A stretch of 64,000 bases of DNA from Siccibacter colletis (GCF_000696575.1 NZ_JMSQ01000026.1:124001-188000); one strand, 5' to 3'; positions 1 through 10,554 are shown, counted from the stretch's first letter. Notes: generated from the sequence alone by a model not told the origin. A program made the numbers and translations.

Positions 1-225
<225 letters not shown>

Positions 226-265
226 CTGACGCGCCTTGCAGAGTTGCCATACTTTGCCAGGCTAG

Positions 266-292
266 AGAGGTCATACCAGTTGTATGACCTCT
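266..292 (+). promoter_or_regulatory. Perfect palindrome, probable FadR operator of fadM
   Basis: Two 11-bp arms, AGAGGTCATAC and GTATGACCTCT, flank a 5-bp centre 34 bases before the fadM start. The bottom strand of the left half reads AACTGGTATGACCTCT, close to the FadR consensus (TGGTnnGACC core). fadM of E. coli is known to be repressed by FadR. That the palindrome is the FadR site is inference from motif and location. Confidence 0.6.
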
Positions 293-325
293 GACCCTAT
301 TACAACAACAGGAAGGTTTGGCGCT

Positions 326-724
326 ATGCAGACGCAGATTAAAGTTCGCGGTTACCATCTCGATGTTTATCAGCACGTCAACAATGCCCGGTATCTTGAG
401 TTTCTCGAAGAGGCGCGCTGGGCGGGGCTGGAAAACAGCGAAAGCTTCCACTGGATGATGGCGCGCAATATTGCCTTCGTGGTGGTGAATATCAATATCA
501 ACTACCGCCGTCCGGCGCTGCTGGGCGATCTGCTGACTATCCGCAGCTCGGTACAGCAGCTGAACGGCAAGAGCGGTGTGCTGAGCCAGATCGTCACGCG
601 TGAATCAGAGAGTGATGTGGTAGCCGATGCGCTGATCACCTTTGTCTGTATCGATCTCAAGACCCAGAAGGCGTTGCCACTGGAAGGCGAGCTGCGTGAA
701 AAACTGGAGCTGATGGTCGCCTGA
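326..724 (+). CDS. fadM: Long-chain acyl-CoA thioesterase FadM
   Basis: 132-residue single hotdog-fold thioesterase, near-identical to E. coli FadM (YbaW), which hydrolyses long-chain and dienoyl-CoA dead-end products of beta-oxidation in the cytosol. The active-site segment is at residues 13-20 (D-V-Y-Q-H-V-N-N), with the catalytic Asp at 13. The open frame extends upstream to 284, but the ATG at 326 follows an AGGAAGG ribosome site and gives the family length. The upstream palindrome points to FadR control by fatty acids. It stands alone, between ybaV and a metallo-hydrolase gene. Confidence 0.95.
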   Translation: MQTQIKVRGYHLDVYQHVNNARYLEFLEEARWAGLENSESFHWMMARNIAFVVVNININYRRPALLGDLLTIRSSVQQLNGKSGVLSQIVTRESESDVVADALITFVCIDLKTQKALPLEGELREKLELMVA

Positions 725-806
725 ACCGCCGCCTCGCCTGTGTTATTGCCCTGGCGCTTCTATACTTCACTGTTCTTTCAGGCGATTTTTCAGGCAGAGG
801 AGCGGT

Positions 807-1631
807 ATGCGAATTCATCATCTGAACTGCGGCTGTATGTGTCCACTGGGCGGCGCGCTGTATGACGGTTTCAGCAAGGGAGTGCATGCGCACCTTATCT
901 GTCACTGTCTGCTGATTGAAACCGATCGTGACGGGCTGGTGCTGGTGGATACCGGTTTCGGCGAGCAGGATATCACGTCGCCGACGCGTAGATTGCCCGG
1001 TTTCTTTCGTCTGCTGAACAATATCCAGTACCGTCGCGAGCTGACTGCGCTGCATCAGATCCAGCAGCTTGGCTTTCAGGCTGCTGACGTCAGGCATATT
1101 ATCCTGACCCATCTCGACTTCGACCATGCCGGTGGTATCACGGATTTCCCGCAGGCGCGGCTCCACGTCATGCAGGATGAAATCGCCACGGCAAAGGCGC
1201 AGCGCACCTGGCTCGATCGTCGGCGCTACGCTGACAGCCAGTGGCGAACACAAGATGGCTGGCACGGTTACGCTCCTGGCGGTGAGTCGTGGTTTGGTTT
1301 TGACGCGGTACGCGACCTGCACGGGCTGCCGCCGGAAATTCTGCTGATCCCGCTGCCGGGCCACACGCCAGGCCATGCGGGGGTTGCCGTTCAGCATGCG
1401 GATGGCTGGCTACTGCACGGCGGTGATGCCTGGTTCTATCGCGGAGAAATGGAGCCGCAGTACCGCTGCACGCCGGGGCTGCGTTTTTATCAGTGGATGA
1501 TGGAAAAGGACAGGCAGGCGAGGCTGGAAAATCAGCAGCGGCTACGCGCGCTGGCGCAGCAGCAGCAAGCAGGGCTCACGCTGTTTTGCAGTCATGATGC
1601 AAAAGAGTATGAGCGCCTGCTGCATCGTTAG
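807..1631 (+). CDS. Metallo-beta-lactamase-fold hydrolase
   Basis: 274 residues with the MBL signature at 101-110, THLDFDHAGG. H102, D106 and H107 fit the metal-binding HxxxDH pattern; the usual second His is Asp (HLDFDH). An early VDTG motif sits at 47-50, a GHTPGH motif near residue 190 supplies the next metal His, and HGGDAW supplies the bridging Asp. This is the general layout of AHL-lactonase-like and other small-molecule hydrolases. No signal peptide is evident, so it is probably cytosolic. The N terminus has three cysteines (CGCMC). It is not present between fadM and queC in K-12. Substrate unknown; lactonase activity is only one possibility. Confidence 0.8.
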   Translation: MRIHHLNCGCMCPLGGALYDGFSKGVHAHLICHCLLIETDRDGLVLVDTGFGEQDITSPTRRLPGFFRLLNNIQYRRELTALHQIQQLGFQAADVRHIILTHLDFDHAGGITDFPQARLHVMQDEIATAKAQRTWLDRRRYADSQWRTQDGWHGYAPGGESWFGFDAVRDLHGLPPEILLIPLPGHTPGHAGVAVQHADGWLLHGGDAWFYRGEMEPQYRCTPGLRFYQWMMEKDRQARLENQQRLRALAQQQQAGLTLFCSHDAKEYERLLHR

Positions 1632-1633
1632 GA

Positions 1634-2329
1634 CTATTTCAGGCCGGTTTTTTGCTTCAGGGCCGCCATCACGCCAGGCTTGTCGGCCAGATAGTGGTTG
1701 AGGCCGTTGGCGCGCAGGTTGCAGGCGGCGCACTGTCCGCAGCCATCGCCTTTGATGCCGTTGTAGCAGGTCAGCGTCTCTGCGCGCACGGTATCAAGTT
1801 TGCCCCAGTAATCTGCCAGCGCCCAGGTTTCCGCTTTGTCGAGCCACATCAGCGGCGTCTCAAAGCGCACATCCCGGGCCATGCCAAGGCTGACCGCATG
1901 GTTCAGCGCCTTGACGAACTCATCGCGGCAGTCCGGGTAGCCGGAGAAATCAGTTTCACATACCCCGGTGATCACCGCTTCGGCCTGCACCTGGTAGGCG
2001 TAAATCGCCACCAGGGTGAGGAACAGAATGTTGCGGCCCGGCACAAAGGTGTTCGGGATACCGCTGGCATCAGGCTCGTAATCCGGCACCGGAATGCTGT
2101 CGCGCGTCAGGCTGCTGACTGCAAGCTCATTGAGCAGAGTAACATCCAGCACTTTATGGGCGCGGGCACCCAGCGCTGTCGCCAGTTCACGCGCCACATC
2201 GATTTCGGCACGGTGGCGTTGTCCATAGTCAAAGGTGACGCAATGCACTTCATCATACTGCTGAAGTGCCTGAATCAGGCAGGTAGTGGAATCCTGGCCT
2301 CCGCTAAAGACCACGACGGCACGTTTCAT
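1634..2329 (-). CDS. queC: 7-cyano-7-deazaguanine synthase QueC
   Basis: 231-residue QueC, which converts 7-carboxy-7-deazaguanine to preQ0 using ATP and ammonia in the queuosine tRNA-modification pathway. The PP-loop SGGQDS is at residues 9-14. The C-terminal zinc site is visible as [16 protein letters not shown], with four cysteines in the QueC spacing. Length and sequence match E. coli QueC (231 aa). It is convergent with the MBL gene, whose stop lies two bases away, and lies downstream of ybaE on the same strand with a 30-base gap, so the two may be co-transcribed. Confidence 0.96.
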   Translation of the reverse strand: MKRAVVVFSGGQDSTTCLIQALQQYDEVHCVTFDYGQRHRAEIDVARELATALGARAHKVLDVTLLNELAVSSLTRDSIPVPDYEPDASGIPNTFVPGRNILFLTLVAIYAYQVQAEAVITGVCETDFSGYPDCRDEFVKALNHAVSLGMARDVRFETPLMWLDKAETWALADYWGKLDTVRAETLTCYNGIKGDGCGQCAACNLRANGLNHYLADKPGVMAALKQKTGLK

Positions 2330-2359
2330 AATCGTTCCTGTTGTTGACGGAAATGGCCG

Positions 2360-4096
2360 CTATGGTAACGCCCCTGCGTCGCGTCCTCCAGCTCCTTCAC
2401 CGATTTCCGGCGGCGGCAGCCAGGCGCGAGTGAAATCAAACCACCCCCAGGCATTGAGATGAATGCCGTTGACGCCGGGCGGAGCGCTGATCTGGTAGCG
2501 GTAGTTGAACAGTGGGGTGAGACGGGCCTCCTCCATCAGCGTTGCCAGCACCGCTTTGAGTCCGGCGTTGCGCTGTTCCAGCTGCGGGTGATGCTGCACC
2601 TTATCCAGCGTGGTCTGCAGCTGGTTATAGTCTGCCTCGCTGAGCAACCGGGGCCACAGCACGTCGCTGCGCAACCACTGCTCAAGCGTATATTCCGGCG
2701 CTTCGCCAATCAGCCTGTCGCCCATCACCAGATCGGCGCTGGCAAGCTGCTCGCAGCCTGCCCAGTTTTTGGCATTGTGAAAAATGACCGTCAGCTCGCA
2801 GCCGAGGCGGGCGAAGCTGGCTTTAAGCTGCGTGGCCATGGTGTGCAGCTCGCCGGGAAGATGGTAAACCAGCGTCAGGCGCGGCGGCAGCGCTTCGCTC
2901 CGCTCTGGCCAATGCGGAAGAGGAAGCCCCGGCAGCATCTCGTGGCTTGGCGTGATGAGGTTTTCCTCCAGCGGCAGGGTATGCAGCATGCCGCTGGTAT
3001 GCACCGTCTGCATAATGCGTTGCGCCTGTGGCCTGCTGAGGCGCGCATTCTGCCGAATGGCGAGATAGCAAAATCCGAGGCTGATACTGGTGCTGATAGG
3101 GCGCAGCGCGGTCAGTTCGTCCGGATCGCCAACCGCGATCTGCGCCGGGTGACGACAGCTGGTGCCCATCTCGCGCTCAAACAGCTGAGGCGTGATCCAG
3201 TATTCAATGGCCTTCAGCAACGGGTGCTCCAGATGCCAGGCGTCATGGCTCTCCAGCCGCACGCGATCCGGCCTGAAGACCGTCAGCCGGAAGGGGCCGC
3301 TGCCCAGCAGCTCATCGTCAGGGTGCGCAAGGCGGCTACAGTAGCTGGCCAGCCGCCAGGGAAGCCAGTAATCAGGGTGATGAAGATAAAACGTCAGGCA
3401 GCGGGCGTGGGTGACCTCAATCCGTTTCACGCTGGCGAACAGCCGCGCCAGCGCCGGGTCGTTCAGCAGCAGCTGTAAGCGCTGCTGAAGCTGCCGGGTT
3501 TCGATGCGCTCACCGTTGTGCCAGTGCAGGGTGGAGCGGATATAAAAATGCCAGACGCCGCCGTCGGCGCTGGTCTGCCAGTGGTGCGCCAGATCGCCCT
3601 GCGGCTGCGGGTTATCGGCGACAAAGCGCGTCAGCCCGGAAAAGAGCTGTCCGGCAAGGTGTTGTTCGGCCCTTCCGGCGACAAAACCTGGCGTCACGGG
3701 CTCCAGCGAGCGGTAATAAGGAATACGCAGCGTCGGGGCATCATTCTGCCACTGGCCACCCAGAAATGGATGCAGCAGGTGGCGCAGCTGCTCCGGTGCC
3801 AGCTGCGTCAGCTCCAGGGCATGTTGCGGCTGCGCGCCTTTCAGCATCTCTTCGAGCAGGCTGCTGCGCAGGGCGTCAGGGGAGACGTGAAACGTCAGGG
3901 TGGCGCGCTTGCCGCGCCCGGACTGCGCCTGCCAGCTCAGCCAGCCCGCCTGCTGCGCCTGACGCAGCAGCGTGCGCATATGGCGCTCGCTGCAAAAACA
4001 GCGCGCCGCGAGTTCGGCGATGGTGACCTGCTGCGGTGCGCCACCAGAGGGCTGCCACAGACGCTGAAACTGATTGAGGCGGTTAACGAGGCGCAT
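2360..4096 (-). CDS. ybaE: SgrR-family transcriptional regulator YbaE
   Basis: 578 residues with SgrR architecture: an N-terminal winged helix-turn-helix (residues about 5-75, including [18 protein letters not shown]) followed by a periplasmic-binding-protein-like (SBP_bac_5) domain. In SgrR this second domain senses a small ligand; the ligand of YbaE is not known. E. coli YbaE is about 566 aa. The last dozen residues ([15 protein letters not shown]) are low complexity and may be a local extension. It is divergent from cof, with a 101-base AT-richer gap between the starts. Confidence 0.85.
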   Translation of the reverse strand: MRLVNRLNQFQRLWQPSGGAPQQVTIAELAARCFCSERHMRTLLRQAQQAGWLSWQAQSGRGKRATLTFHVSPDALRSSLLEEMLKGAQPQHALELTQLAPEQLRHLLHPFLGGQWQNDAPTLRIPYYRSLEPVTPGFVAGRAEQHLAGQLFSGLTRFVADNPQPQGDLAHHWQTSADGGVWHFYIRSTLHWHNGERIETRQLQQRLQLLLNDPALARLFASVKRIEVTHARCLTFYLHHPDYWLPWRLASYCSRLAHPDDELLGSGPFRLTVFRPDRVRLESHDAWHLEHPLLKAIEYWITPQLFEREMGTSCRHPAQIAVGDPDELTALRPISTSISLGFCYLAIRQNARLSRPQAQRIMQTVHTSGMLHTLPLEENLITPSHEMLPGLPLPHWPERSEALPPRLTLVYHLPGELHTMATQLKASFARLGCELTVIFHNAKNWAGCEQLASADLVMGDRLIGEAPEYTLEQWLRSDVLWPRLLSEADYNQLQTTLDKVQHHPQLEQRNAGLKAVLATLMEEARLTPLFNYRYQISAPPGVNGIHLNAWGWFDFTRAWLPPPEIGEGAGGRDAGALP

Positions 4097-4197
4097 ACAA
4101 AACCCGGAACGATTTTTTTCAAGTATTCCCTATTAGTTCCGTATATGCCAGGCAATACTTTTGCAGGTCTTTCACCCGCCGTAACCCCGGAGTAAGC

Positions 4198-5016
4198 ATG
4201 GCCCGACTGGCTGCATTTGATATGGACGGCACGCTGTTAATGCCGGATCACCGTCTCGGCGAACAAACCCTCGCCACCCTGAAACGGCTGCGCGAGCGCG
4301 ACATTACCCTGGCGTTTGCCACCGGGCGTCATGCGCTGGAGATGCGTCAACTGCTGGGAAATCTGGCGCTCGATGCGTACCTTATCACCGGCAACGGCAC
4401 GCGCATTCATACCCTGGAAGGCGACGTACTGCACGAGCAGGACCTGGCGCCGGCGGTCGCGGAAGCGGTGCTGCATGGTGAGTGGGAGACCACCGCGAGC
4501 GTGCACGTTTTCAACGATCGCGGCTGGTTCACCGACAAGCCGTTACCCTGGCTGCTGGTGGCCCACGGCATGAGCGGGTTTAGCTATCAGATTGCCGATC
4601 TGCAACGCCTGCCGTCGGATGAAGTAACCAAAATCTGTTTTGTCGGTGAGCATGCTGACCTGGAGCGGCTGCGCCTGCAGCTTAGCGAGGCGCTGGGCGA
4701 CAGCGCGCACCTGTGCTTTTCAGCGTTTGAGTGTCTGGAAGTACTGCCGCCGGGCTGTAACAAAGGGGCGGCGCTAAGGGTACTGAGCAGTCATCTCGGG
4801 CTGACCCTGGCCGAGTGTATGGCGTTCGGCGACGCCATGAATGACCACGAGATGCTGTCGCTGGTCGGGCATGGCCTGATTATGGGCAACGCCATGCCGC
4901 AACTGATTTCGGCACTGCCGCATCTGCAGGTGATTGGTCACTGTCAGACGCAGGCAGTTTCACACTATTTATCGCATTGGCTGGACCATTCTGACCTTCC
5001 TTATTCCCCCGAATAG
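4198..5016 (+). CDS. cof: HMP-PP phosphatase Cof (HAD family)
   Basis: 272-residue Cof-type HAD phosphatase. Motif I DMDGT is at residues 8-12 (nucleophile D8, acid/base D10). Motif IV is the [10 protein letters not shown] stretch in the C-terminal third. E. coli Cof hydrolyses the thiamin precursor 4-amino-2-methyl-5-hydroxymethylpyrimidine pyrophosphate and other sugar or cofactor phosphates. Length equals the K-12 protein. ATG at 4198 follows a GGAGTAAG ribosome site. A rho-independent terminator follows at 5034. Confidence 0.95.
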   Translation: MARLAAFDMDGTLLMPDHRLGEQTLATLKRLRERDITLAFATGRHALEMRQLLGNLALDAYLITGNGTRIHTLEGDVLHEQDLAPAVAEAVLHGEWETTASVHVFNDRGWFTDKPLPWLLVAHGMSGFSYQIADLQRLPSDEVTKICFVGEHADLERLRLQLSEALGDSAHLCFSAFECLEVLPPGCNKGAALRVLSSHLGLTLAECMAFGDAMNDHEMLSLVGHGLIMGNAMPQLISALPHLQVIGHCQTQAVSHYLSHWLDHSDLPYSPE

Positions 5017-5033
5017 AGGAGGCCCTTCCAGCA

Positions 5034-5058
5034 AGCCGGGTAACCCCCGGCTTTTTTT
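5034..5058 (+). terminator. Rho-independent terminator of cof
   Basis: Stem AGCCGGG / CCCGGCT with a 5-base loop, followed directly by seven T. It lies 18 bases after the cof stop and touches the end of the convergent cdsH gene. Confidence 0.85.
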
Positions 5059-6103
5059 ATCGGTTCAGCTGCGCAATGGCATCGCGCCAGCCGCTGATGT
5101 CGCCAAACTGTCGCGCCACCCACTCTGGATTGTAAAAGGTATCAAGATAGCGCTCACCGCTGTCACACAGCAGCGTGACGATTGATCCGCGTTTGCCCTC
5201 GTCGCGCATCCGCGCCGCGAGCTGAAGTACGCCCCACATGTTCGTCCCGGTCGACGCGCCCACTTTGCGGCCCAGCAGCCCTTCCAGCCAGCCCAGCGTG
5301 GCGACGGAGGCCGCATCCGGCACGCGCAGCATTTCATCAATCACATCGGCGATAAACGACGGTTCGACGCGCGGGCGACCAATGCCTTCAATCCGGCTAC
5401 CCACCTGGCTTTTCAGCGTCGGATCGCGATGCTGCCAGTAATCCATAAATACCGAGTTTTCCGGATCCACCACCATCAGCTTCGTGGCGTGTCCCTGATA
5501 GCGCAGGTAGCGACCAATGGTCGCGGAGGTGCCGCCGGTTCCGGCGCTCATCACGATGTAATCCGGTACCGGATGCGGCTCGTGCGACATCTGGCGGAAA
5601 ATGCTCTCGGCGATATTATTGTTACCGCGCCAGTCGGTGGCCCGCTCGGCGTAGGTAAACTGATCCATATAGTGGCCGCGCAGCTCGCGGGCCAGCATTT
5701 CAGAAGCGTCATAAATCTCACACGCGCTGTCGACAAAATGGCAGCGTCCTCCGTAGAAGGCGATCTGCTCGATCTTGCGCTTTGCCGTGCAGGACGGCAT
5801 CACGGCGATAAACGGCAGGCCGAGCAGTCGGGCAAAATAGGCCTCCGATACCGCCGTCGAGCCGGATGAGGATTCAACGATAGTGGTGTCTTCATTGATC
5901 CAGCCGTTGCTCAGGCCATACAGGAACAGCGAGCGGGCAAGACGGTGCTTCAGGCTGCCGGTAGGATGGGTGCTCTCATCCTTCAGGTAGATGTTGATCC
6001 CCGGAAACGCCGGCAGCGTCAGGCGAATCAGATGGGTATCCGCCGAGCGCTGAAAGTCGGCATTAATTTCGTTGATAGCGTGGTTTACGAAGGCGCGATT
6101 CAT
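5057..6103 (-). CDS. cdsH: PLP-dependent L-cysteine desulfhydrase, CdsH-like
   Basis: 348-residue fold-type II PLP enzyme of the cysteine synthase/cystathionine beta-synthase family. The PLP lysine is K52 in THPTGSLKHR; SSSGSTAVSEA is the substrate-binding loop and MSAGTGGTSATIG the phosphate-binding loop. In Salmonella enterica the gene next to ybaO/decR in this family is CdsH, which degrades cysteine to pyruvate, ammonia and sulfide. The same divergent arrangement here makes that the likely role. E. coli K-12 lacks it at this locus and uses cyuA elsewhere. A cysteine synthase role is less likely given the regulator next door. Confidence 0.82.
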   Translation of the reverse strand: MNRAFVNHAINEINADFQRSADTHLIRLTLPAFPGINIYLKDESTHPTGSLKHRLARSLFLYGLSNGWINEDTTIVESSSGSTAVSEAYFARLLGLPFIAVMPSCTAKRKIEQIAFYGGRCHFVDSACEIYDASEMLARELRGHYMDQFTYAERATDWRGNNNIAESIFRQMSHEPHPVPDYIVMSAGTGGTSATIGRYLRYQGHATKLMVVDPENSVFMDYWQHRDPTLKSQVGSRIEGIGRPRVEPSFIADVIDEMLRVPDAASVATLGWLEGLLGRKVGASTGTNMWGVLQLAARMRDEGKRGSIVTLLCDSGERYLDTFYNPEWVARQFGDISGWRDAIAQLNR

Positions 6104-6190
6104 GGTGGCGATCCGTTTGTCATTTTGTGCCTAGCGTACAGGAAGGCACGGAAAAAATAATTGCCATTTCGCCTGTGAATTTCGCACTAT

Positions 6191-6207
6191 GGGGAAAGAT
6201 TTTCTCC
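6191..6207 (+). promoter_or_regulatory. Inverted repeat before decR, possible DecR operator
   Basis: GGGGAAAGATTTTCTCC is an imperfect palindrome ending 12 bases before the decR ATG, within the cdsH-decR divergent gap. Lrp-family regulators often bind A/T-cored inverted repeats in their own promoters. Assignment to DecR is inference only. Confidence 0.35.
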
Positions 6208-6218
6208 GTGAGGCGGCT

Positions 6219-6683
6219 ATGATAGATAAAATTGACCGTAAATTGCTTTCGTTGTTGCAGGAGGACTGCACGCTCTCTTTGCAGGCGCTGGCGGATGCCG
6301 TTAATCTGACGACCACCCCGTGCTGGAAGCGGCTGAAGCGGCTCGAAGATGAAGGCATCATTCGTGGGCGCGTGGCGCTGCTCAGCGGCGAAAAACTGGG
6401 GCTGGGGTTAACCGCGTTTATGCTGATCAAAACCCAGCAGCACAGCAGCGCCTGGTACAGCCAGTTTGTCGGTGTGGTCGCGCAGATGCCCGAGGTGCTC
6501 GGCTTCTGGCGCATGGCGGGCGAGTACGACTACCTGATGCAGGTGCAGGTTGCCGATATGAAGCGCTACGACGACTTCTATAAGCGACTGGTAAACAGCG
6601 TGCCGGGCCTGTCTGATGTGACCTCAAGCTTTGCGATGGAGCAGATCAAGTACACCACGGCACTGCCGATAGACGCTGCGTAA
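6219..6683 (+). CDS. decR: Lrp/AsnC-family cysteine-responsive regulator DecR (YbaO, CyuR)
   Basis: 154 residues, almost identical to E. coli DecR. An N-terminal HTH (about 1-60, [18 protein letters not shown]) is followed by an RAM/AsnC effector domain ending in [19 protein letters not shown]. In E. coli it activates cysteine catabolism genes in response to cysteine. The open frame begins at 6189, but ATG 6219 aligns with the K-12 start and leaves a ribosome site (GTGAGG) upstream. Divergent placement from cdsH implies it controls that gene. Confidence 0.95.
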   Translation: MIDKIDRKLLSLLQEDCTLSLQALADAVNLTTTPCWKRLKRLEDEGIIRGRVALLSGEKLGLGLTAFMLIKTQQHSSAWYSQFVGVVAQMPEVLGFWRMAGEYDYLMQVQVADMKRYDDFYKRLVNSVPGLSDVTSSFAMEQIKYTTALPIDAA

Positions 6684-6704
6684 CGGCTGTTTTTATTCTC
6701 ATTT

Positions 6705-6732
6705 TTGACATACTTCGTGCTCAGACTAGAAT
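6705..6732 (+). promoter_or_regulatory. Sigma-70 promoter for mdlAB
   Basis: Consensus -35 TTGACA, 16-bp spacer, -10 TAGAAT, located 73 bases before the mdlA start and after the decR stop. It is the only strong promoter-like pair in this gap. Confidence 0.6.
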
Positions 6733-6805
6733 CAAACGTCCTGAGCACCCGCAGGACCACCCATCTGTTATTGATTGTTGAATTACCCAACCAGGAAATC
6801 ACCGC

Positions 6806-8590
6806 GTGCGATTATTTGCTCAGTTAAGCTGGTACTTCACCCGGGAGTGGCGTCGCTACCTTGGGGCTGTCCTCCTGCTTATCCTCATTGCCATTCTCCA
6901 GCTGGTGCCGCCAAAAGTGGTCGGTATCGTCGTGGACGGCATTACCCAACAGCACTACTCAAAGGCCTGGCTGATGAAGTGGGTGGGGCTGCTGGTGGCG
7001 ATTGCCGTGGTGGTTTATCTGTTGCGCTACGTCTGGCGCGTGCTGCTGTTTGGTGCCTCCTACCAGCTCGCGGTCGAGCTGCGCGAAGACTTTTACCGCC
7101 AGCTCAGCCGTCAACATCCTGAATTTTACCTGCGTCACCGCACCGGCGACCTGATGGCGCGCGCCACCAACGACGTTGACCGCGTGGTGTTCGCCGCCGG
7201 GGAAGGGGTGTTAACCCTGGTGGATTCCCTGGTGATGGGCTGCGTGGTGCTGGTGGTGATGTCTACCCAGATTAGCTGGCAGCTGACGCTGCTGGCACTG
7301 CTGCCGATGCCGATTATGGCTATCATCATTAAGCGCTACGGCGACCAGCTGCACAACCGCTTCAAGCTGGCCCAGGCGGCGTTTTCGTCGCTCAACGATC
7401 GCACCCAGGAGAGCCTGACCAGCATCCGCATGATCAAAGCGTTTGGCCTGGAAGATCGTCAGTCGGCGCTGTTTGCTGCCGATGCGCAGGATACCGGCGC
7501 GAAAAACATGCGCGTGGCGCGCGTCGATGCCCGTTTCGACCCCACTATTTACATCGCCATCGGTATGGCGAACCTGCTGGCCATCGGCGGCGGCAGCTGG
7601 ATGGTAGTCAACGATACCCTGACCCTCGGCGAGCTCACCAGTTTTACCATGTACCTCGGGCTGATGATCTGGCCGATGCTGGCCCTGGCGTGGATGTTTA
7701 ACATCGTCGAGCGCGGCAGCGCGGCCTATACGCGCATTCGCGACATGCTGGCCGAAGCGCCGGTGGTGAGCGACGGCAGCGAGCCGGTGCCGGAAGGGCG
7801 GGGCACGCTTAGCGTTGCCATCAACAATTTTGTTTATCCCCAGGCGGCGAAGCCGACGCTGAGCGCGGTGCACTTTACCCTTCAGCCGGGGCAGATGCTG
7901 GGCCTGTGCGGCCCGACCGGTGCGGGGAAAACTACCGTACTGTCACTGATCCAGCGCCATTTTGACGTTGGTGACGGCGCAATCTGCTTTAGCGATATTC
8001 CGCTGCCGCGTCTGCAGCTCAACGCCTGGCGCGGTCGCCTGGCGGTAGTGAACCAGACCCCGTTCCTGTTCTCCGATACCGTGGCGAACAACATCGCACT
8101 CGGCAGGCCGGGGGCCAGCCAGGCGGAGATTGAGCAGGTGGCGAAGCTCGCCAGCGTGCATGAAGATATTCTGCGCCTGCCCCAGGGGTATGACACCGAA
8201 GTGGGCGAGCGCGGCGTGATGCTTTCCGGCGGACAGAAGCAGCGCCTCTCGATTGCGCGCGCGCTGCTGCTGGAGGCGGAAATCCTTATCCTCGACGATG
8301 CGCTGTCGGCGGTGGATGGCCGCACCGAACATCAGATCCTGCACAACCTGCGCCAGTGGGGCGAGGGGCGCACCATCATTATCAGCGCCCACCGGCTGTC
8401 CGCCCTGACCGAAGCCAGTGAACTTCTGGTGCTGCAACATGGGCAGATTGCCCAGCGCGGTGACCACGACAGCCTCGCCGCTCAGCCGGGCTGGTATCGG
8501 GATATGTACCGTTACCAGCAGCTGGAAGCGGCGCTGGATGACGAGCCGGAAACGGACGACGACGATGACAAGGAGGCGCACCATGCGTGA
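6806..8590 (+). CDS. mdlA: ABC exporter half-transporter MdlA
   Basis: 594 residues: six-helix exporter membrane domain (about 1-330), then an ATPase domain. Walker [10 protein letters not shown] is at 369-377, signature LSGGQKQR near 473, Walker [10 protein letters not shown] near 493. The residue after the Walker B Asp is Asp, not the catalytic Glu, as in K-12 MdlA; this half carries a degenerate site. The start is GTG at 6806, which aligns with K-12 [11 protein letters not shown]. It overlaps mdlB by 8 bases, so the two are translated together as a heterodimer. Substrate unproven; 'multidrug resistance-like' is by name only. The acidic tail ends in a run of Asp. Confidence 0.95.
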   Translation: MRLFAQLSWYFTREWRRYLGAVLLLILIAILQLVPPKVVGIVVDGITQQHYSKAWLMKWVGLLVAIAVVVYLLRYVWRVLLFGASYQLAVELREDFYRQLSRQHPEFYLRHRTGDLMARATNDVDRVVFAAGEGVLTLVDSLVMGCVVLVVMSTQISWQLTLLALLPMPIMAIIIKRYGDQLHNRFKLAQAAFSSLNDRTQESLTSIRMIKAFGLEDRQSALFAADAQDTGAKNMRVARVDARFDPTIYIAIGMANLLAIGGGSWMVVNDTLTLGELTSFTMYLGLMIWPMLALAWMFNIVERGSAAYTRIRDMLAEAPVVSDGSEPVPEGRGTLSVAINNFVYPQAAKPTLSAVHFTLQPGQMLGLCGPTGAGKTTVLSLIQRHFDVGDGAICFSDIPLPRLQLNAWRGRLAVVNQTPFLFSDTVANNIALGRPGASQAEIEQVAKLASVHEDILRLPQGYDTEVGERGVMLSGGQKQRLSIARALLLEAEILILDDALSAVDGRTEHQILHNLRQWGEGRTIIISAHRLSALTEASELLVLQHGQIAQRGDHDSLAAQPGWYRDMYRYQQLEAALDDEPETDDDDDKEAHHA

Positions 8591-10370
8591 GACGCCGAAG
8601 CCGGTCAAGGTATGGCCGACGCTCAAGCGCCTGCTGGCGTACGGTTCGCCGTGGCGTAAGCAGATCTACATCGCCGTGCTGATGCTGTGGATTGCCGCTG
8701 CGGCAGAAGTGAGCGGCCCGGCGCTGATCAGCTACTTCATCGATAACATGGTAGCGAAAGAGTATATGCCGCTGGGTCTGCTGGCCGGGATGGCATTCGC
8801 CTACATCTGCCTGCAGCTGCTGGCGGCGGGGCTGCACTACTGGCAGTCGCTGCTGTTCAACCAGGCGGCGGTCGGCGTGGTGCAGCAGCTGCGCACCGAC
8901 GCGATGGACGCAGCGCTGCGCCAGCCGCTCAGCGCCTTCGATACCCAGCCGGTGGGGCAGCTGATCTCACGGGTGACCAACGATACCGAGGTGATCCGCG
9001 ATCTCTATGTGATGGTGGTGGCTACGGTGCTGCGCAGCGCCGCGCTGGTGGGCGCGATGCTGGTCGCGATGTTCAGCCTCGACTGGCGCATGGCGCTGGT
9101 GGCGATTGCGATCTTCCCGGCGGTGATGATCGTGATGGTGATCTACCAGCGCTACAGCACGCCGATCGTGCGTCGGATGCGTGCCTACCTGGCGGACATC
9201 AATGACGGTTTCAACGAAGTGATCAACGGCATGGGTGTCATCCAGCAGTTCCGCCAGCAGGCGCGCTTCGGGGAACGCATGGGGCAGGCGAGCCGCTCGC
9301 ACTACACCGCCCGTATGCAGACCCTGCGGCTGGACGGTTTCCTGCTGCGCCCGCTGCTCAGCCTGTTTTCGGCGCTGGTGCTGTGCGGCCTGCTGATGCT
9401 GTTCGGCTTCAGCCCCGAAGGCACCATTGAAGTCGGTGTGCTGTATGCGTTTATCAGCTACCTCGGGCGGCTGAACGAACCGCTGATCGAACTCACCACC
9501 CAGCAGTCGATGCTGCAACAGGCGGTCGTCGCCGGGGAGCGCGTGTTCGAACTGATGGACCGTCCGCGTCAGGAGTACGGCAGCGATGATCGTCCGCTGA
9601 CCAGCGGCGATATTGCTATTGACCATGTGTCGTTTGCCTATCGCGAAGATCGTCTGGTACTGCAGGATATCGATCTGCACATTCCGTCGCGCAGCTTCGT
9701 GGCGTTGGTCGGGCATACCGGCAGCGGGAAAAGTACCCTCGCCAGTCTGTTGATGGGTTACTACCCGCTAACCGAAGGGGAGATCCGTCTCGACGGGCGG
9801 CCTCTGGCCGGGCTGAGCCACGCCGCGCTGCGTCACGGTGTCGCGATGGTGCAGCAAGACCCGGTGGTGATGGCCGACTCCTTCTTTGCCAATGTGACCC
9901 TCGGGCGCGACATCAGCGAAGAGAAAGTATGGGAAGTGCTGGAGACGGTGCAGCTCGCCGGGCTGGCGCGCAGCATGAGCGACGGCATCCATACGCGTCT
10001 GGGTGAGCAGGGCAATAACCTGTCGGTCGGCCAGAAACAGCTGCTGGCGATGGCTCGCGTGCTGGTGGAGACCCCGCAGATCCTGATCCTTGATGAGGCG
10101 ACCGCCAACATCGACTCCGGCACCGAGCAAGCGATCTCCCTGGCACTGGCGGCGGTACGCCAGCGCACCACGCTGGTGGTGATCGCCCATCGTCTGTCGA
10201 CTATCGTCGAAGCCGATACCATCCTCGTGCTGCATCGCGGCCAGGCAGTGGAGCGCGGCTCCCATGCCGACCTGCTGGCGCAGCAGGGGCGCTACTGGCA
10301 GATGTATCAGCTGCAGCTGGCCGGCGAAGAGCTGCAAGCGGCCAGCCGCGACGAGCCGGCTACCGCCTGA
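8583..10370 (+). CDS. mdlB: ABC exporter half-transporter MdlB
   Basis: 595 residues, partner of MdlA in the inner membrane. Walker [10 protein letters not shown] begins near residue 377, signature LSVGQKQL near 480 and Walker [10 protein letters not shown] near 500. The catalytic Glu is present but the signature has Val for Gly, the mirror image of MdlA. The open frame extends back to 8418, but the ATG at 8583 inside the mdlA stop region aligns with the K-12 start (…[16 protein letters not shown]). A hairpin with a T run follows at 10425. Confidence 0.95.
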   Translation: MRETPKPVKVWPTLKRLLAYGSPWRKQIYIAVLMLWIAAAAEVSGPALISYFIDNMVAKEYMPLGLLAGMAFAYICLQLLAAGLHYWQSLLFNQAAVGVVQQLRTDAMDAALRQPLSAFDTQPVGQLISRVTNDTEVIRDLYVMVVATVLRSAALVGAMLVAMFSLDWRMALVAIAIFPAVMIVMVIYQRYSTPIVRRMRAYLADINDGFNEVINGMGVIQQFRQQARFGERMGQASRSHYTARMQTLRLDGFLLRPLLSLFSALVLCGLLMLFGFSPEGTIEVGVLYAFISYLGRLNEPLIELTTQQSMLQQAVVAGERVFELMDRPRQEYGSDDRPLTSGDIAIDHVSFAYREDRLVLQDIDLHIPSRSFVALVGHTGSGKSTLASLLMGYYPLTEGEIRLDGRPLAGLSHAALRHGVAMVQQDPVVMADSFFANVTLGRDISEEKVWEVLETVQLAGLARSMSDGIHTRLGEQGNNLSVGQKQLLAMARVLVETPQILILDEATANIDSGTEQAISLALAAVRQRTTLVVIAHRLSTIVEADTILVLHRGQAVERGSHADLLAQQGRYWQMYQLQLAGEELQAASRDEPATA

Positions 10371-10424
10371 TGCACTAAAACAACGCACTGCGGCGGCAGG
10401 TTGTTGCCGTGGTGCAAAATTGCA

Positions 10425-10456
10425 ACGCACCATGCACTCTGATGGTGCGTTTTTTT
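10425..10456 (+). terminator. Terminator after mdlB, overlapping an NtrC site
   Basis: Nine-bp perfect stem ACGCACCAT / ATGGTGCGT, 8-base loop, then six T. It is positioned to end mdlAB transcripts before glnK. Its loop and right arm contain the NtrC-like half sites described separately. Confidence 0.75.
10434..10448 (+). promoter_or_regulatory. NtrC (NRI) enhancer site for glnK
   Basis: GCACTCTGATGGTGC fits the NtrC consensus GCAC-N7-GTGC exactly. It is about 120 bases upstream of the sigma-54 promoter, the usual enhancer distance. Confidence 0.75.
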
Positions 10457-10554
10457 ATGCCCGCACTGTGCCGCTCCCTTTTTCCCGCCCGGCCCGCACT
10501 GACACACCCTTACATTCCGCCTTAGCGTTAACAATCACCTCCGGTTTCGATTTC

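Noticed and set aside
8418..8582. N-terminal extension of mdlB inside mdlA
   Set aside because: The family start is at 8583; the extension has no similarity to ABC exporters and uses the other frame of the mdlA ATPase region.
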